A stretch of DNA of 64,000 bases from Davidsoniella eucalypti (Eukaryota; Ascomycota; Sordariomycetes; Microascales; Ceratocystidaceae). Of this stretch, positions 13,163 through 26,891 are shown one piece after another (position 1 is the first letter of the stretch; every line of letters begins with the position of its first letter). Where the stretch lies: positions 372,001-436,000 of the forward strand of contig RMBW01000013.1 in the NCBI GenBank assembly GCA_004009845.1. The letters are read 5' to 3'. Under the pieces are notes generated by a model. That model was given only the letters and a program-made list of their open reading frames with translations, did not search any database and was not told where the DNA came from. A program made the position numbers and the translations under genes.

Positions 13163-15726
13163 GCTTGCTGGAAGTGAGTCGACAATAAATAGACGACAAA
13201 ACGAGTTAATGGGCGTATCTTTCGTTGCTATTCCATTAGGTAAGAGGTATGTAGTGAGGTCGTAGTATATTTGACAGTATATACAGATACAGATCTTAAA
13301 ATATTATTCCCTCTAGCCATTAAGATTCAACGTTTGTTTCTTCGCTTCGCTCGACCAAACGAATCGAATCGGCTTTTGTTTACTCGTCTGCTTTTGGTAA
13401 ATGCCAGGTTTAAGACTTAAGACACCCTGCCCAAGTAATATTTGTGAGTGGCTAGCTTTTCTTTTATACATCAGTCGTCTAAGGAATAGAAAATGTGAGA
13501 GATCGCATCCTCCCTATCCTAGAACGAACTATCTACGAACAAAGACAGGAAAGTAGGGAAAAAAAGAAGAAAGAGGTCTGTGTATATTTTGTTAGGGGAA
13601 AGTCTTCAAGATGCAATTTCTCTTAAACTGTTGTGTAAGCTCGCGTCTATCTTTTTCCCGTTTAGTCCTGAATTCGGTTATCATCAGACGATCTTCGATC
13701 TACTTTGCTATTATTTTCAACGACACACTCATAATATCTGTTCAAATTGCGAATACAAACAAATTACTTCTTATCATGATTTATATGGTCTATGTCAATA
13801 TCATGTTTGCCTTGGGAAAAAGTTTGTATTTTGCTGTTGGAGGGGTATATCAAAATCCCACCGTGAATAAATATCTCAGCGATCACAATAATGCCCACGA
13901 TTGCAATATAAAATACGTAGTCCAAACGTAGTATCCACCAAACAACTAGCTCGTCAGTGTGCTCATTTTGCTTCCTTGTGTGAGCCGTTTCTTTAGTTTT
14001 CATTTCCCCTAGCAATTATATCTATCTCGACTGGACAATACCCGGTAGGCTACTCTTTCTATATTAGGCAAGCCATACGATGTTGTGGCACTGTGAAGTC
14101 ATTTCTGTTTTACTTTGAGGATCTCTCATTGAGAAAATCCTTTTCCTTATACGGCTTAGCACAGTGAAATACCATTGTTATTGCGCCTGTCCGTCTGTGT
14201 ATCAACGAGGCTTCCCGCCGTTGAAGTTACACATCTTCAACTTCACAAGGTACTAGGTACTAGAAAAAGAAGGGAGGATACGATCACGAATGAACTAAAG
14301 AGGTCTCCTGGCAGCGAATATCACAATATATAACCGGCATCTTTCGGCAATATTTAAGGCCAGTATAACAGGGGCCAAGGGCAAAGACATGATAGAACCT
14401 ATGGAAAGAAGCTCAACGTAGCAGTAATAGAAAATTACATAGAGACGAGAACCATTTTTGAATGCTTGGAATATGAGTGGACAAAAAAGTGCGAGTAAGC
14501 TACTGGAAAGATTTTCTCAAAACTGTATATTTGATGGTGATATAGGCCAGCATTGTATAGCTATCTGTATCTTCTTGCCTTCCCCGTCCCAAAACAGAAC
14601 CCTGGGATTTTACTTTATGATCTTCCTTGCTTCGGATTTCTAAGGTGTCCATGCCCTTTACAGTCGCGTTTTTCTTTCCTATCTGTCTGGCACTTCTGTC
14701 CTTGTCAAGTAGTGCTTAACCAGCCAAGGAGAAAAAAGAAAACAAAATAAAAAGAGGTGTAGTATTTCTAACGATGAAGAGAGAAAAATAGGTTAATCGT
14801 TAGCCAAAGTAGGCGATAGCCTGCCACGTTCTCAATTTTCGATCTGTTTTTCTCCGTGATTTTCATCGTTGTATTTTTGCATGGTTGGTGTTCGGAGTGA
14901 AGAACCACCCCCTTCTTTCCTTGTACTTTAGAGGAAAAGAAAAGCAGAAAGATAGACAATGGAACTTGTATGTAGATATCAGCAATGAAGTGATCCTAGC
15001 TTCTTTTCCTTTTTTGAGCGACTATGTACATTACTTCTCTCTCCTTGAGTCAATCTGCGAACTGGTTCCCCTGTCCCACACTTTACGCTCTTCTCTTTTA
15101 TGAAAGCATGTGCATATCTTATGCCATTCATATATGATCTGCCCTCGGGCAGGAAGGATGGCAAGTTCGCGCCGAGATCTTACGTGACGCTGTAACGTTG
15201 AATAAAGCAGAAAGGTTCCCCTATATAAAACAAATAAGAGATAAAAAACCGAGAAACAAAGCGTCAAAGGAAAATGCGCAAGTGTCACTATAAGTTCACG
15301 GCGTTGTTTTGCGAGCTAAGAAAGATACAGTACGTATATAGTACATATGTATATACCAATTTCAATAGGCTTTGTTTGTATCTTCAATTTTCAGGGTGTG
15401 AGGGCAGTTGGTGGACTCACGATCGTCGTTGTCGTCGATATACCATCAAGTGGAAGCTCCGAGGCAAGGTAGTTTCTCTTGCAAATGTATATAATAGTTC
15501 ACATCAGATGATGTTTTTTCTATTTTATTTTTGTGCATCGCTAATATGAGCAACTACCCAAGTTCGTGGTGCACAAACATGACATAGCACTAACAGGAAC
15601 AGGAGGTAACTGCTTCATAACTTATATGTTGGTAGCATACTTTATCTCAACATACACAAACCTAATGACATAGCATATAGCCTATGCATAACTCCAGAGC
15701 GCAGATTTGTGAAGTCATCACGAAGG

Positions 15727-15750
15727 AGTTCCCCTTGTAGTTCCCCTTGT
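15727..15750. repeat. 12-bp perfect tandem duplication
   Basis: AGTTCCCCTTGT occurs twice head to tail with no spacer in non-coding DNA, the same size as the duplication at 12959. Confidence 0.8.
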
Positions 15751-17193
15751 GTGTCAGGTTGGCAAGGCTTATTCACAGGTCAGTGTGACGTTGGTCCTAT
15801 CCTTTACGGTAGTATCTCTAACTAAATAAGAGAAGAGCGCTATCGTCTGTATATAAGGCCGTCTCAATGTAGGCAAATCTTCCACAGTCGGTATTCTCGA
15901 AAGCACATACCTTCTTTGACTTCTCTACACTGCCTCTGGCTTGAAGCCAAGTCCCTCTGGCTATTATGTATATCACTTGGTGTAGTAACCTGGCTTTTTA
16001 AAAGATAATAGTGATTAGTGGAAAAGGACCTATTTCGAGGTTACGTTTTACATATGTTGCACCCCCTCTCCTCCCCTTCTTTCTTCATTCTTGCCTCTTT
16101 TCCCCCTCTTCTGCCCCCGTCTCTCTCACTCTTTCTTTCCTAGTCTCTTGCCATATGGATAACTCCTCGTCTGTGCATTTCTTTGTTGTAATTAGAGATT
16201 AGACTGGGAAACAAGAACAGGGACAAGGTCCATCTTCTTTTAAGGTCCGGGGGGGGGGGGCGGGAAAGAAGAGAGGGGAAAAGGCTTATAAATGATTGTG
16301 AATACAGGCGGGGAGTGTGCAAATCTGGGAATTTGCCTTGTCTCGCCAGAGTCCCAAAATAGTCAGACAGGAATAAACCTAGCCCGAGTATCATTTGGCG
16401 CTGTTTTATAGAGATATACTAACTAGCAAGGCTGTCTACTGTCTACTGTAACTGGTTATACTTGGCTTTCTATACCCAGCAGATAGTTCTAAGCTTTGAG
16501 GGGTGGGTGACAGTGTTGGGCCTGAAGAAAATCACTGCTTTATCCAGAGACAAGTGCTCCCTCGACAGCTCATACCAATTCATCTATCTTCCTGGGTATC
16601 ACGTACATATAACGAAAGAAGAAGGGAATCAGGACCTATGATAGCGTTGCACGTATCCAAACTCAGTGTTTGTGTGGTGGAGGGGGGAAGCGGTAGCAGA
16701 TTAGCCAATAGTTTGTTATCTCATATATGTGGTGTCAATAAAGAAGTAGCGATATCAATGTCTCTGCATGTACGAGTTGATGAATACCTGAGGAAGGAAT
16801 CAACTGGATGCTTTAGTCTTGCAGATGTAGATAGCAGGTAGTATCGTCACAGCATAGCCAGCCAGGAAAAGAGGGGATGGGATAGAAGGAAGGCTAGTAA
16901 TGAAAAAATAGTAGGACATAAAAACAGCAAAAAGCAATAACTGAAACTGAATATGACTTTTTTCTCTTCTACTCATCGACGATGGACATAGAGTAGTAAT
17001 GGCGGCAGAGTCCGCTTCAAGTTTGCCGTGAAAGGGGGGCTAGAAACGGTACGCCTGAGACTATTTAGATGCAGTATCAGCAATGCATTAGCACCCAAAA
17101 GAAGACGTGCAGGCGCATCGATGGAGACGATCGACACAAACTGGTACGGTTTTGCTATTCCCATTCGCTCTGCCTTCCTTCGTTGGCTTTCTT

Positions 17194-17220
17194 TTCTTCT
17201 TCTTCTTCTTCTTCTTCTTC
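17194..17220. repeat. (TTC)9 microsatellite
   Basis: Nine perfect TTC units lie in non-coding DNA. Long open frames across it arise from the repeat and were not taken as genes. Confidence 0.85.
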
Positions 17221-20200
17221 TCAGTACTAGTTCTTGTATCGGTGGATTCTGCACTTCATCACTCCATTGTCCAGAAACTTCTTCTGTATTGCTTTAGCTA
17301 TGATCCATAGATAGAAATCAGTGGTACTTTGACTATTGGAGGCGGGTACTTGGACAGTACCTATGAATCGATACCCACCCCTCTTCATTATCTGGGCTTA
17401 CGGGGCCACTGCGTACCTTGAGCCACTCCATTATACTGAGCATATTTGTATAGATCTGGGGTGTGAATTTCCCATATGTAACTGTTAAGTACTCTTTGTA
17501 TGCGTAGTAAGTAAACTCGTATCTTCAGTCATTACACCGAGATGGATACTCTTCCTATCTTTCTCTTCCAGACCTCCCGTTGTATTCATACCAGGCAAAC
17601 ACTGTGTTCCTTGATTCGTCTTTTTTCGCCCTGCTTGTGTATTCTTGCTACTGTCCATTCATTTAACCAATGCTTTGTCTTTGTCTGTCATAACCTGTCA
17701 CTATACCTTCTATGGGATATATTATATATACATGCACATATATGCCTGAGTAACACTTACGGAATATAGGCCATTTAATGACACAAACACAACTCAAAAG
17801 AAGGCAGTCGGATCGGGAGACGACTAGCAACGGTATGGTGTCAATGTAGATGGTCGATCATAGGATCCTCAGTGGCTCAATATAGCAGTGGCGGAAAGGA
17901 ATGCGTACACGTATTGCCAATATTGTTCTGGAGACTTCAGTGAAATGACACGCATTAATTGTTACTACTACTTTGTGTACCCAACGATGACTGGCTGTGA
18001 TGAAGTATCTATATAAGAGATAGTTCCAATCTTGCTTAGATGCTTTCACACTGAAATGTATATGCACAAACACATCTTATATGTATTCACATGTTAAGAT
18101 CTCCATGGGAGAATAGTTTATCTACGCACAAACATGACATGGGCCTCATCTACTTCGTATCTAAGTCTAAGCCCATTCATTATCTCAGCCCGCACTTGAA
18201 GTTGCAACCGCCACAGTTATCGAGATGCCAACTATACCCCTTTATTAAATTAAGCATTATAGAGATATTTTCTTGGCCAATTCAAGGTTGACGAATGAAA
18301 GACGACATAGCCGCTAGTATCCTAACTTATCAAAGTATATTCGAGGATCATCGGTGGCCCGATTAAAAGGCAGTCAAAATGGGTGCCTATCATAGCAATG
18401 CATGTAAGGAAATATGTGAAGGTCAGATGCTACCGTTCCTCTTCCAGCTAATGCAGAAGTGGGTAGCATCACCAAGTCCTACATCTACTCTAAGATTTTG
18501 GCCGCCCCCCAGTCCAAATTAGATAGTTGATTCTGGTTCACTCCCCCCTCCCTCTAGTCCTATGGCTTCATTGATATACGCCATCTCATGACCTCGTTCT
18601 TGATGACCGTGTCTTCAACAGACACGCCCTAATCTTACGAGACTATCCACTTGCCTACAGACGAAGAGAAACCAGATAATCCGTGAGCTACTGTGATCTA
18701 GCAAAGTTAAGATATCCATTCTTTGGTTCTCCTCTTCTCATATTCATCTCGGCCTAAATACTGTACCCTTGTTAAGGCATACAGTCCAGGCTGAGTAACG
18801 GACTCGATTTGGTCCCGGATGATAACGCCAGCTCAGCTCGTTTTGCCGAGGTGTGTATAAGAAACTTCTCGGGAGCCTTGATTATATGTACATTGATGCC
18901 ACAGTACATTGGGATACATTTGTGATCTCCGCTTCCTACTCCTTCATTCTCTTCGCTCCAGGCTGCATATTGGTTTTGCTTCTGATATTACATGTATTTG
19001 TATGCCCACTTGAGACTTGGAGCTCCTTCGGAGGAAGCAGCCTCACTCCGATTATCTTACTATCGCCAGCTTATTAACGGCACCGGAACTAATCATCCTG
19101 TACTTCCGTTAGCTATGTAGTTTTAAGCGATGGATGCAGGCGTGTGTCATCGATGATGATGATGCCGATGCTGATTTGTTGACTGGTTCATTTATGTTCT
19201 TTTAGTCTTCTCTATGAACTAGAGTGACTTCTAGTAGGTACATTATGTGTACATACAAGTCAAGTCCTTGATCCATCTCCACTCCAGTTACCACATATCT
19301 TTGTATCCTTCCTTCATTACGTGCTACTTTTCTTCGTGGTGTACTAGACGAAAGCCTTACTTCCGTAAACAGCCAAGTGGCAACGCAGTCAGCCAGTTCC
19401 ATCACTTCACGCCTCTCCATGATTCTTTAAGTCTTACTCGCTATATCTCGCTAGACTTCTCCCTTCTATCGTTTGTTTGGTTCAGCCCGTCTGCACGCTC
19501 CCAAAAAACTCACCCTCTCCCTTCGATACTGTCTACTTGATGCTTCATCTTAGTAGTTGACCTGCTATGATTCGACCTGCAATCGGTCCTCCGGCATGAT
19601 CAACGGGCTATTGCTACTCAATATGTCCCACTATATCAGCGCATAGCCTGGCGAGCCAAAGGGAATGGAAGGCCGTACATAACGACGACTTGTATATATT
19701 ATTCTGTATTATAGTATCTATTATTTTATCCACACCATCAATAAAATAACCCTTTATGAGTAGAAAACCTCGTGGGAGTTTGTGCCTGATGCCTTGAAAA
19801 ATAGTTCAAGACAGTCAGCTCTCTTACTGTAGCTTCCACTATGATTCTAACGATCAGGTACCCATTATCGACAGTACAATCCACTATTCAAGGTGAACAA
19901 GGTACTCGGATCTCACCAAATGATTATATTCACGGTTCGTGTTTCTCTAACTTTACAAGAAGGTAGATAGGCAGATATACCTAAGGAGCATATTTCCACA
20001 GACACACCAAAATATCACTAAACGATTCATACGTATGATCGCTTTCTTTGTTGTTGTAGTAGTATTAGGAAACAGTGATGTCATATATACGAGGAACTCT
20101 AATATTCCCTCAAGTGGCAAGAGAGATGACTTAGCTAGTTGGCCTATATCATAGCGAAGTCTCTCCTATTTGCTATGAATGACGGTATGTAGATTATATA

Positions 20201-21209
20201 TCAGATTAGAGATATATACGATAAACCCCACAAGACATACATATGTGAGAATAGATATACACTACGTATACTGCGGAGAAGGACTTAGGACAGACAGTCA
20301 AGATATGAGAAGCTAAAAGCTAACTCGTAAATCAAACAAGACAGGAAATATGGTCTCTGAACCCTATAGATACAAATAATAACTACAGAGTATAGAAGAA
20401 TGAGATATATTTTGGCTGAACAGCCTGTCTGTACAGTTTAAGTATGTGGTGTGCAGTACAAAGTTCCAGCTATGATGAAAGATTTCAACGCAAATAAGAG
20501 ACAAGATAGGACAACAAAGCAAAAGGACAACAGAAACCTAAGGATTGAAAAAAATCAAAATATAAAGAATGATAGGACAGTAGAAGTTAAAAGCTGTGTT
20601 GACAGCAAAGAAGTGTGTTTCAATAAATCAGAAAGAGCCATAAAATAAGAAGTCTCATACAGAACCGTACACAACGCCGTTTGTTAATAGCAATAGTGGA
20701 AATAGGGATGGGAGGGATAGATGGATAGATTCCCAAGCATTAGAGTGAGTGTTAGAGCAAGAATCAAGGGTGGAAACGAGGAATGTATGACAAGTTTTCA
20801 GCAGGCAAATTGAGGAGGACTGGGTGGTAATAATGGTAATAGTAGTAGTGGTGATTGTATAGGGGGTGATGATGATAAAAGATGCCGTTTTGAATGATTC
20901 AGTAATATTCGTCCAAGGTGTGTTATAGCCAACGTTGCAAGAAAACAGATTGGAAAATGAGAAAGGTTTAACATAAGAAAAAGTATGGGATAGCGAGGTG
21001 AGTGTAAGTGTACTGTGGAAAGACGGAATAGGGGATATCGTGAAAATGGAAAAATGAAGACAGAGAAAATGATAAGCGAGCAAAATATGAAGTCCGAGGA
21101 CACCAACGACTCCATTTCCAAACAAAAAGAAAACTCCATTACCGAAAAGCTCGGTTCATCGCGATGACGGCGGGTCCAACTGCAGCAGATAATGGCACTT
21201 ATTTACCAT

Positions 21210-23613
21210 CTAAGTGCGCACCTGCCGTGTTCTTTGTAGGAACGGACTTGGCATCTCGTCCACCTCAGGATCCCATACAGTAGGGTCGCTATTTCTTCGG
21301 GTTGCAGCATCTGCTGCCGTCAGTCTATCACGTAACAGGAGTTTTGGACTGATTTTCTCGCCCGTTGACGATGACGATGCTGGTGCAGAAGCTGTGGGTG
21401 AAGGTGGGATGACAGCAGATAGAGGACGGCCACCAGCACGTGCCTGCTGAAGTTCGACAAGTGTACGACCCTTGAGGTTGCTATTCTTGGTAGCTAAAGC
21501 CGTGACGGCTACCTTGTTCAGACGATCGTCTTCACTCGCTGCGTGGCGATGTAGATATGAAGGGCCCTTCTTGGTTCGAGTTGGGCTGCCAGAGTTGCCA
21601 TCAGATGACGATGATGATCCGGAGGAAAGCTTGCCGCCAGCGAGACTAGAGGCCGATGGGATCTTACTGAGCCGACGTGATGGTGATATCCGAGGCAGAT
21701 CTGAGTTTGAACCCTTGCCATTGAGCGTAGGTATACCCATGGGCCTGTTGAGGCCAGATTTCTGCGTTGTGAGGACGGGTCTATTTTTGCCAGTAAATGG
21801 ATTCTTGGCTGGTCTCACTGATGGCGTTGGTGATGCTGGAGCATCATCTTCATCAGACTCGATGCCACTAGCATCACGAGGCATTTCCCATGCTTCACCT
21901 CCAGCAGCTCCAGCACTAACGCCTCCAGCACCAGCTTTGTTGGCATGGAAGATATTGCCATTGTTAGTAGGCGGTTTTGTAGTTCCGTTGCGCCGCGGTG
22001 ACAAGTTAAGGCTTGACAGGGTGATGGGTGATGGTGAGACCATCTCGATATCGGCAGGTGTCTCTTGGTTGAGGCCAGCATACATGGTCTGGGCTCTCTT
22101 TAGTGGCGTGCTCATATTACGCTTACTTAGGCCAGACGAGTTGCTTGTTGACGATGTTGAGGCCGCTGAAGAACCTTCTGCTGAAGCAGCAGCTATCAAG
22201 GGCTCAGCAACATTGGAAACCGTTATACTTTGGGCTTCGGCCTCAGGTGTTGCGGTTCGTCGCTGAGAATCGCTAACTAGTCGTCTCCTTAGCTCAACCT
22301 CGACACGGGCACGAACTTCCACCTCGAATCGCTTCTGAAGATTTTCGATTTCCATGTTGATGTGCCGGCTGATCTCCAGCTGTGCTTTGGTCTCCCATTC
22401 TCTCCGTAGCTGTGAGTCGATTTCTTGGTGAATGACCTTTTTCCCGTTCTCTAACGCCGATGCAATGTGGTTTAGCTCTTTTTCACGTTGAGCAAGAACC
22501 TCTTGCTTCTGTTTCATTTTACGTTTCATTTCCTCGACCTCCATTTCTCTTCTAGTCAGCCGTATTTGGGGCAGGTGAAGCAGATCATGAGTGGATGGTC
22601 TTGAGTCGGGGCTCTTGCGCAGACAGGCGCCGATGGCTTCACGGAGCTCGGTAGAGTACACAGTGGGCAACGTGGCGTACTGGCCCTCTTTGATCTTCTG
22701 GACGAGTTGGAAGTGTGAACGGGCGTCAAAAGGGGGTGCTCTCATACAGAGCTCATAGATGATGCATCCAAGGGACCATATGTCGGACTTGAGGGTGTAT
22801 CTTTCGGCGGCGCAAATTTCAGGCGACATGTAGTACGGAGTGCCGACATATGTAGAAGCAAAGTCTTGTGATTCAATCATCTTCGAGAGACCAAAGTCAC
22901 CTAGTTTTACGGAGTTGTTTTCTCCCAAGAAGACTAGAAAGCAGGCTCCTTGTTAGTACTACATATGGCAGGCTATAAGGCCGAGGACATCACATACCAT
23001 TCTCGGGTTTCAGATCACGATGCATGATACATAAAGTACCGGCTGGCACCTTTCCGGGATTTGAGCTTATCTCGCTCGGACTTGGTGGATTGATACCATA
23101 GTGGCAACGGTATAGAGCCGAAGAAAGCTGGCCAAAGATGCTCCAGACAAACTGCTCACTGGCGCGCTGTCCTTTGCTTGCCAGGTCCTTGATCACACGA
23201 CCTAGATCTCCGTTTCCGCAGTACTCCATGTACAAGTGTAGTTCGTGGGTCTCTTTTAGGTGGTCTCGGTGATAGTAGGCGACGATATTGGGGTGACGGA
23301 GTCGAGATAGGCACTGGAACTCGGCATGGAGTTGTTCTCGTTCTTTTTGGGACATCTTCATATAGGTGATTTCCTTGCGGCAGACCACAAGGCCATCGGC
23401 CTTGCGACGCACTCTACGGATGATGCCGAATGATCCATGACCTATGATTCAGGAGACACAACCCATGGTTAGCAAGAGCGTCTCCTTGACTTCTATCCGG
23501 CAACTCAATGGCTATGGCCGGGCGCAAACAGCAGTGCGGCAGATGAACTCACCAATCTTATCCAAAACTTCATAGTCATCGGCTTTCGTAACGGTCGAGC
23601 TCGACGAAGCCAT
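21210..23613 (-). CDS. nimA: NIMA-family serine/threonine kinase (NimA/Kin3/Nek2-like)
   Basis: This is a mitotic protein kinase that phosphorylates Ser/Thr and, in Aspergillus, is required for entry into mitosis. Exons are 23613-23553, 23441-22998 and 22933-21210, giving 742 residues, close to the roughly 700 of A. nidulans NimA. The start is the ATG at 23613, which puts the glycine loop IGHGSFG at residues 20-26. The kinase lysine is about K43. The catalytic loop HRDLKPEN ends exactly at exon 2 (residues 161-168), DFG is at 181-183, and the activation loop STYVGTPYYMSPE follows. The kinase domain ends near residue 292 and a charged coiled coil runs about 297-387, as in NEK2-type dimerising kinases. 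The rest is Ser/Pro-rich and likely disordered, with many possible phosphosites. Introns have GTGAGT and GTATGT donors. A GTGCGC just before the stop could be a further donor, so the last few residues are less certain. The gene is divergent from the BTB gene. Confidence 0.93.
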
Positions 23614-24722
23614 TTTGCGCGGTCGACGGGCTGAGGAAATGCTCAGTGCAACGCATCCAGCTTCAAGTAAGGACGAGGCTGACGATATATAGCGGCGCAG
23701 GCAACAGAGTTACAAAGGCGGTGAGTGGTGCGGTGGCACTTGGCGAATTTGGCTAATTCCTATTTTGTCTTCTTGAGGCGGCAGATCCACGAGGAAGAGG
23801 CTTTCGTCTATCAGGCGACAGACCGACAATTCAAGAGAGGCAGAGATTCGATAGCGGTAGGCGAGCAGACGGCGTAAAGCGATATAGTAGCAAAGACACA
23901 AAGAGGCAGCACGAAGTTCACGATGTCAAAACACAGACACAACCAGTTGGATCCAGGAAGAAGGTTCTCAGATGAAAGAGGAATGCAAGAATTAGAATTT
24001 GCACAAGAGATGTTTTTGCGGTTGCAGGTCGAAAAACAGAAAAAAATCGGCCTCTGCACGAAAAATGCAGGGGAACTTTACTCGGCAGGATAACGCATCG
24101 TGTGCGTTGCTAGCTTTTTTTTGCCAAACCGCTCTTTTTGTCCGGAAGTAATGCATCAAGTGGCAGGATACGTCAAAGTGGAGTAAACAAGAGCCAGAGC
24201 GGTCGACTAGGCAACGGTGATATATGTCCACACACCCTTCAGCTAGGCCATTAACCCTAGCGCGAAGCTCAGCCCAGCACAACAGCAAACCGTGGACCAG
24301 CAACCAAGCCTGTTGCTTGTGTTCGCAGAATCATCGAGAATCTGCTGCACTGCACAAGTAGAAGGAAAGGAAGTGAATCAAGCCAAACCAGCAGAACTCC
24401 GATTTCGTATCAGTTGTTTGGTTAATGATCAGTCAGTAGTTAGGCCGTATCATTATGCATCCTAATCAAGCCGCTCCTTCCGCTCTGGCCGCAATAGTCA
24501 TCACAGTGGCCGGCCCGACATATACACTGTCTACACTGTACAGCTCAGAACGCCGTTGTCCGATATATAGCTTAGCTAGCCAGCTGTTGTTATCCCGACG
24601 TGATAAAAAGACCTACGATCTGCGGAATTTATCACCTGCCATCTTGCCAACACTGCAACATCTTCTTGTCTTGTCTTGATATATCCTCAGCGACTACTGC
24701 CATCGTCACCGCCTCATTCATC
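23614..24722. promoter_or_regulatory. Divergent upstream region between the kinase and the ankyrin/BTB gene
   Basis: About 1.1 kb separates the two start codons, and both genes point away from it. It contains a TAACCCTAG box at about 24252. No TATA box or other core element could be assigned with confidence, and no coding exon was recognised. Confidence 0.45.
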
Positions 24723-26775
24723 ATGTCCCACAATGCCACTAGTAGTGGTGAAATGCCTCGACGGGTAGATCGCGAGATCAACCCCAGGCTAAAGCTCTCA
24801 CGTGAAGACCGCTTAGCAGGTCTTGAGCTCGACCAGTCACCCGAGTTCCAGGAACTACTCGAGGCCTGTCGTCGCGGCGATCTCAAGACATGCCATGAAC
24901 TAATAGTTGCTGGTGTCAACATCAATGGTCGTGATATGCACGATTATACACCACTCATTCTTGTGAGGAGCCATTGTTCAGTGGAATCTGATGATTGTCC
25001 GAGATTCCTTGACTGACTGAGATACTGCACTATATAGGCTTGCATCTGTGGACATATCGAGTTGGTGAAATTATTACTAGATCATGGTATGTAATCAATC
25101 TCATCCAATAGTAACCCTAGTTGCGCTTTTATAACCCCTGAATTGGCATCTTGATCCATACTAACCAGACCTTGAGTCCATCAAAACAGGCGCCAATGCC
25201 GAGCGCAACACATTCCAGGGCGAGCGTTGTATATACGGTGCCTTGACTTTGGAAATTCGCAAGCTACTTCTCAAGTATGACTTTAGCAAGGCCACTGATC
25301 CTCTCCGGGAATGGTCCGCCTATATCAACGAACTTCGGGATGGAGTCGGGCCGCAAGCGCCTGATTTCACTATTGAAATCTTCTCCAAGACATCTTGCAA
25401 AGTCCATCGCTTTGTACTTGTCGCACGCTCAAAGCTGTTCTGTGATCTCCTTCATGCAGATCCTTTCTTGAAGTCATACTCGATTGAGGAATCTGAGATC
25501 CATATTGATGCTCTTCATTATGTACAAGACTTCCTGTACCTAGAGAAGATCCCTGACACGATCTTGAAACAGGGCGGCTCAAATATTTTCTTGAGCATCC
25601 AGAAGCTAGCACAGGTTCTTGATCTTCCTGGGCTTCAAGCCATTTTGGATATTGGTGACCAGCTCCATCTCTCCCGTACAGTTCACCAAGAGCAGATCGA
25701 CCAAGCACAAGCTCAGTTCTCTACGTTCTTTACAGATCACATTCTGACAAACAGGCTGATCGTAGCTGACCAAGAACTACCCACTATAAAATGGACATAC
25801 GCTAATGCTGCATTCGCTGATGTTCTCATCAAAGCGCCATATGTCGACGAAGATCTGGAAGAGCAACCTAGAACTACTTCGCTTAATGGCGGACATGTAC
25901 TTGGTAATAATAAAGAGATAGAGAATCCAAAAGAAGCCGAGAAAAAAGACACGAAGACACCCACTTTGTGGGCTATTTATCCTGTCCACAAAGCCATCCT
26001 ATCGCGTTGTCCCTACTTCACTACCATGTTTAGCAGTAGCTTTTTGGAGGGCCAAACATCAGAGACTCTACACATAGTCGGCATGGAGTTTCATTACCAG
26101 ACCTCAGAGGTTATCTTGTCTAATCTGTATACTGAGAAGGGAGAGATCCCATTAAAGTATAGTCTGGACTTTCTCTACGCCGCCGACGAAATCTTGTTTC
26201 CCAAACTCATCAAGAAGGCTGCCACTACTATCAGTTACGCTTTTAGTAGTAGTTCCAATGCTTGGGTTGACCGCACCCATCTACGCAAGAAAGGAAACAA
26301 CAAGCCTATCAAAGAGGGGTTCGATGCCGCTGAATTTCTTAATATATATGACGTCATCGAGGCGTCCTGGTTATTGAATATCCCTAACCTAGAAGAAGCT
26401 GCCGGTCACTACATTGCCAACCGCTTAGAAGACTTTATCGACCAGGAGGAATTCGCGGGAATCATCGTGCAAAGCGCCAACCAAATCAAAGACCGTCAGG
26501 CCACTGATACTATTTCAATCTTGGATGAAATTCGCCACTACCTCGATAAGCGATTCCGTATGCGTTTCCAGGATCTAGGATTGGTGTTGAACCGTGATGC
26601 AGAAACGAAAAGGCGGCTGGCGGAAGAGCAGGAACAGGAGAAGAAGGCAAAGACAGCCATCATGACGCTTAGCGGTGAGATTGCCGAGGATGAATTTGCT
26701 GCTGATGAGTTAAATTACCAGTATCTCAATGACAAAATTGATGAACTGCTGGCGAAGCTAAACCTAGATGCTTGA
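24723..26775 (+). CDS. Ankyrin repeat and BTB/POZ domain protein (ABTB1/Btb3-like)
   Basis: Probably a substrate adaptor of a Cullin-3 type ubiquitin ligase, inferred from family architecture. Exons are 24723-24962, 25038-25086 and 25190-26775, joining in frame to 624 residues. The N-terminus carries ankyrin sequence, including RDMHDYTPLIL and, after the first intron, CGHIELVKLLLDHGA, at about residues 45-105. A first BTB domain starts near residue 150 (TIEIFSKTSCKVHRFVLVARSKLF). A second begins around 300 (FADVLIKAPYVDED) and continues through HKAILSRCPYFTTMF near 363. A charged, probably helical tail ends the protein. The order ankyrin-BTB-BTB matches animal ABTB1 and fungal homologs. The introns are 75 and 103 nt. 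An open stretch upstream of 24723 has no ATG in frame, and the ATG at 24723 is the first one. The gene ends 116 bp from the convergent Spp1-like gene. Confidence 0.88.
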
Positions 26776-26891
26776 TTAGATATATATTGTTGGAATATAG
26801 AAGTCAATATAGCCACTCATTACTGCGTGGCATGACAATGTAGTAATATGAATAGTCTTTCTAGTATATTTTTGATACTTTTGATAACTGC

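Larger units (their letters stand above)
7684..21209. other. Gene-poor intergenic DNA, second block
   Basis: No recognisable gene lies between the tRNA-like element and the NIMA-type kinase. The stretch contains a group of GC-cored inverted repeats at 9154-9332, a 12-bp tandem duplication at 12959-12982, a 32-nt T run at 13130-13161, another 12-bp tandem duplication at 15727-15750, a 12-nt G run at 16249-16260 and a (TTC)9 run at 17194-17220. Positions 20655-21125 lack stops in two minus-strand frames but are probably the 3' untranslated region of the kinase. Small open frames of up to about 110 codons look like chance. Confidence 0.55.

Noticed and set aside
13611..13931. 106-codon frame starting at an ATG, hydrophobic
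   Set aside because: AT-rich DNA readily gives Ile/Leu/Tyr-rich frames, and no splice pattern or family match supports it.
20655..21139. Open frames of 156 and 113 codons on the minus strand just after the kinase stop
   Set aside because: The 156-codon frame starts at TTG rather than ATG, the two frames overlap, and the sequence is T/C-rich and low complexity. It is most simply the kinase 3' untranslated region.
21472..22266. 264-codon frame on the plus strand
   Set aside because: Lies wholly antisense to the kinase's third exon; its residues mirror the Ser/Pro-rich coding strand.
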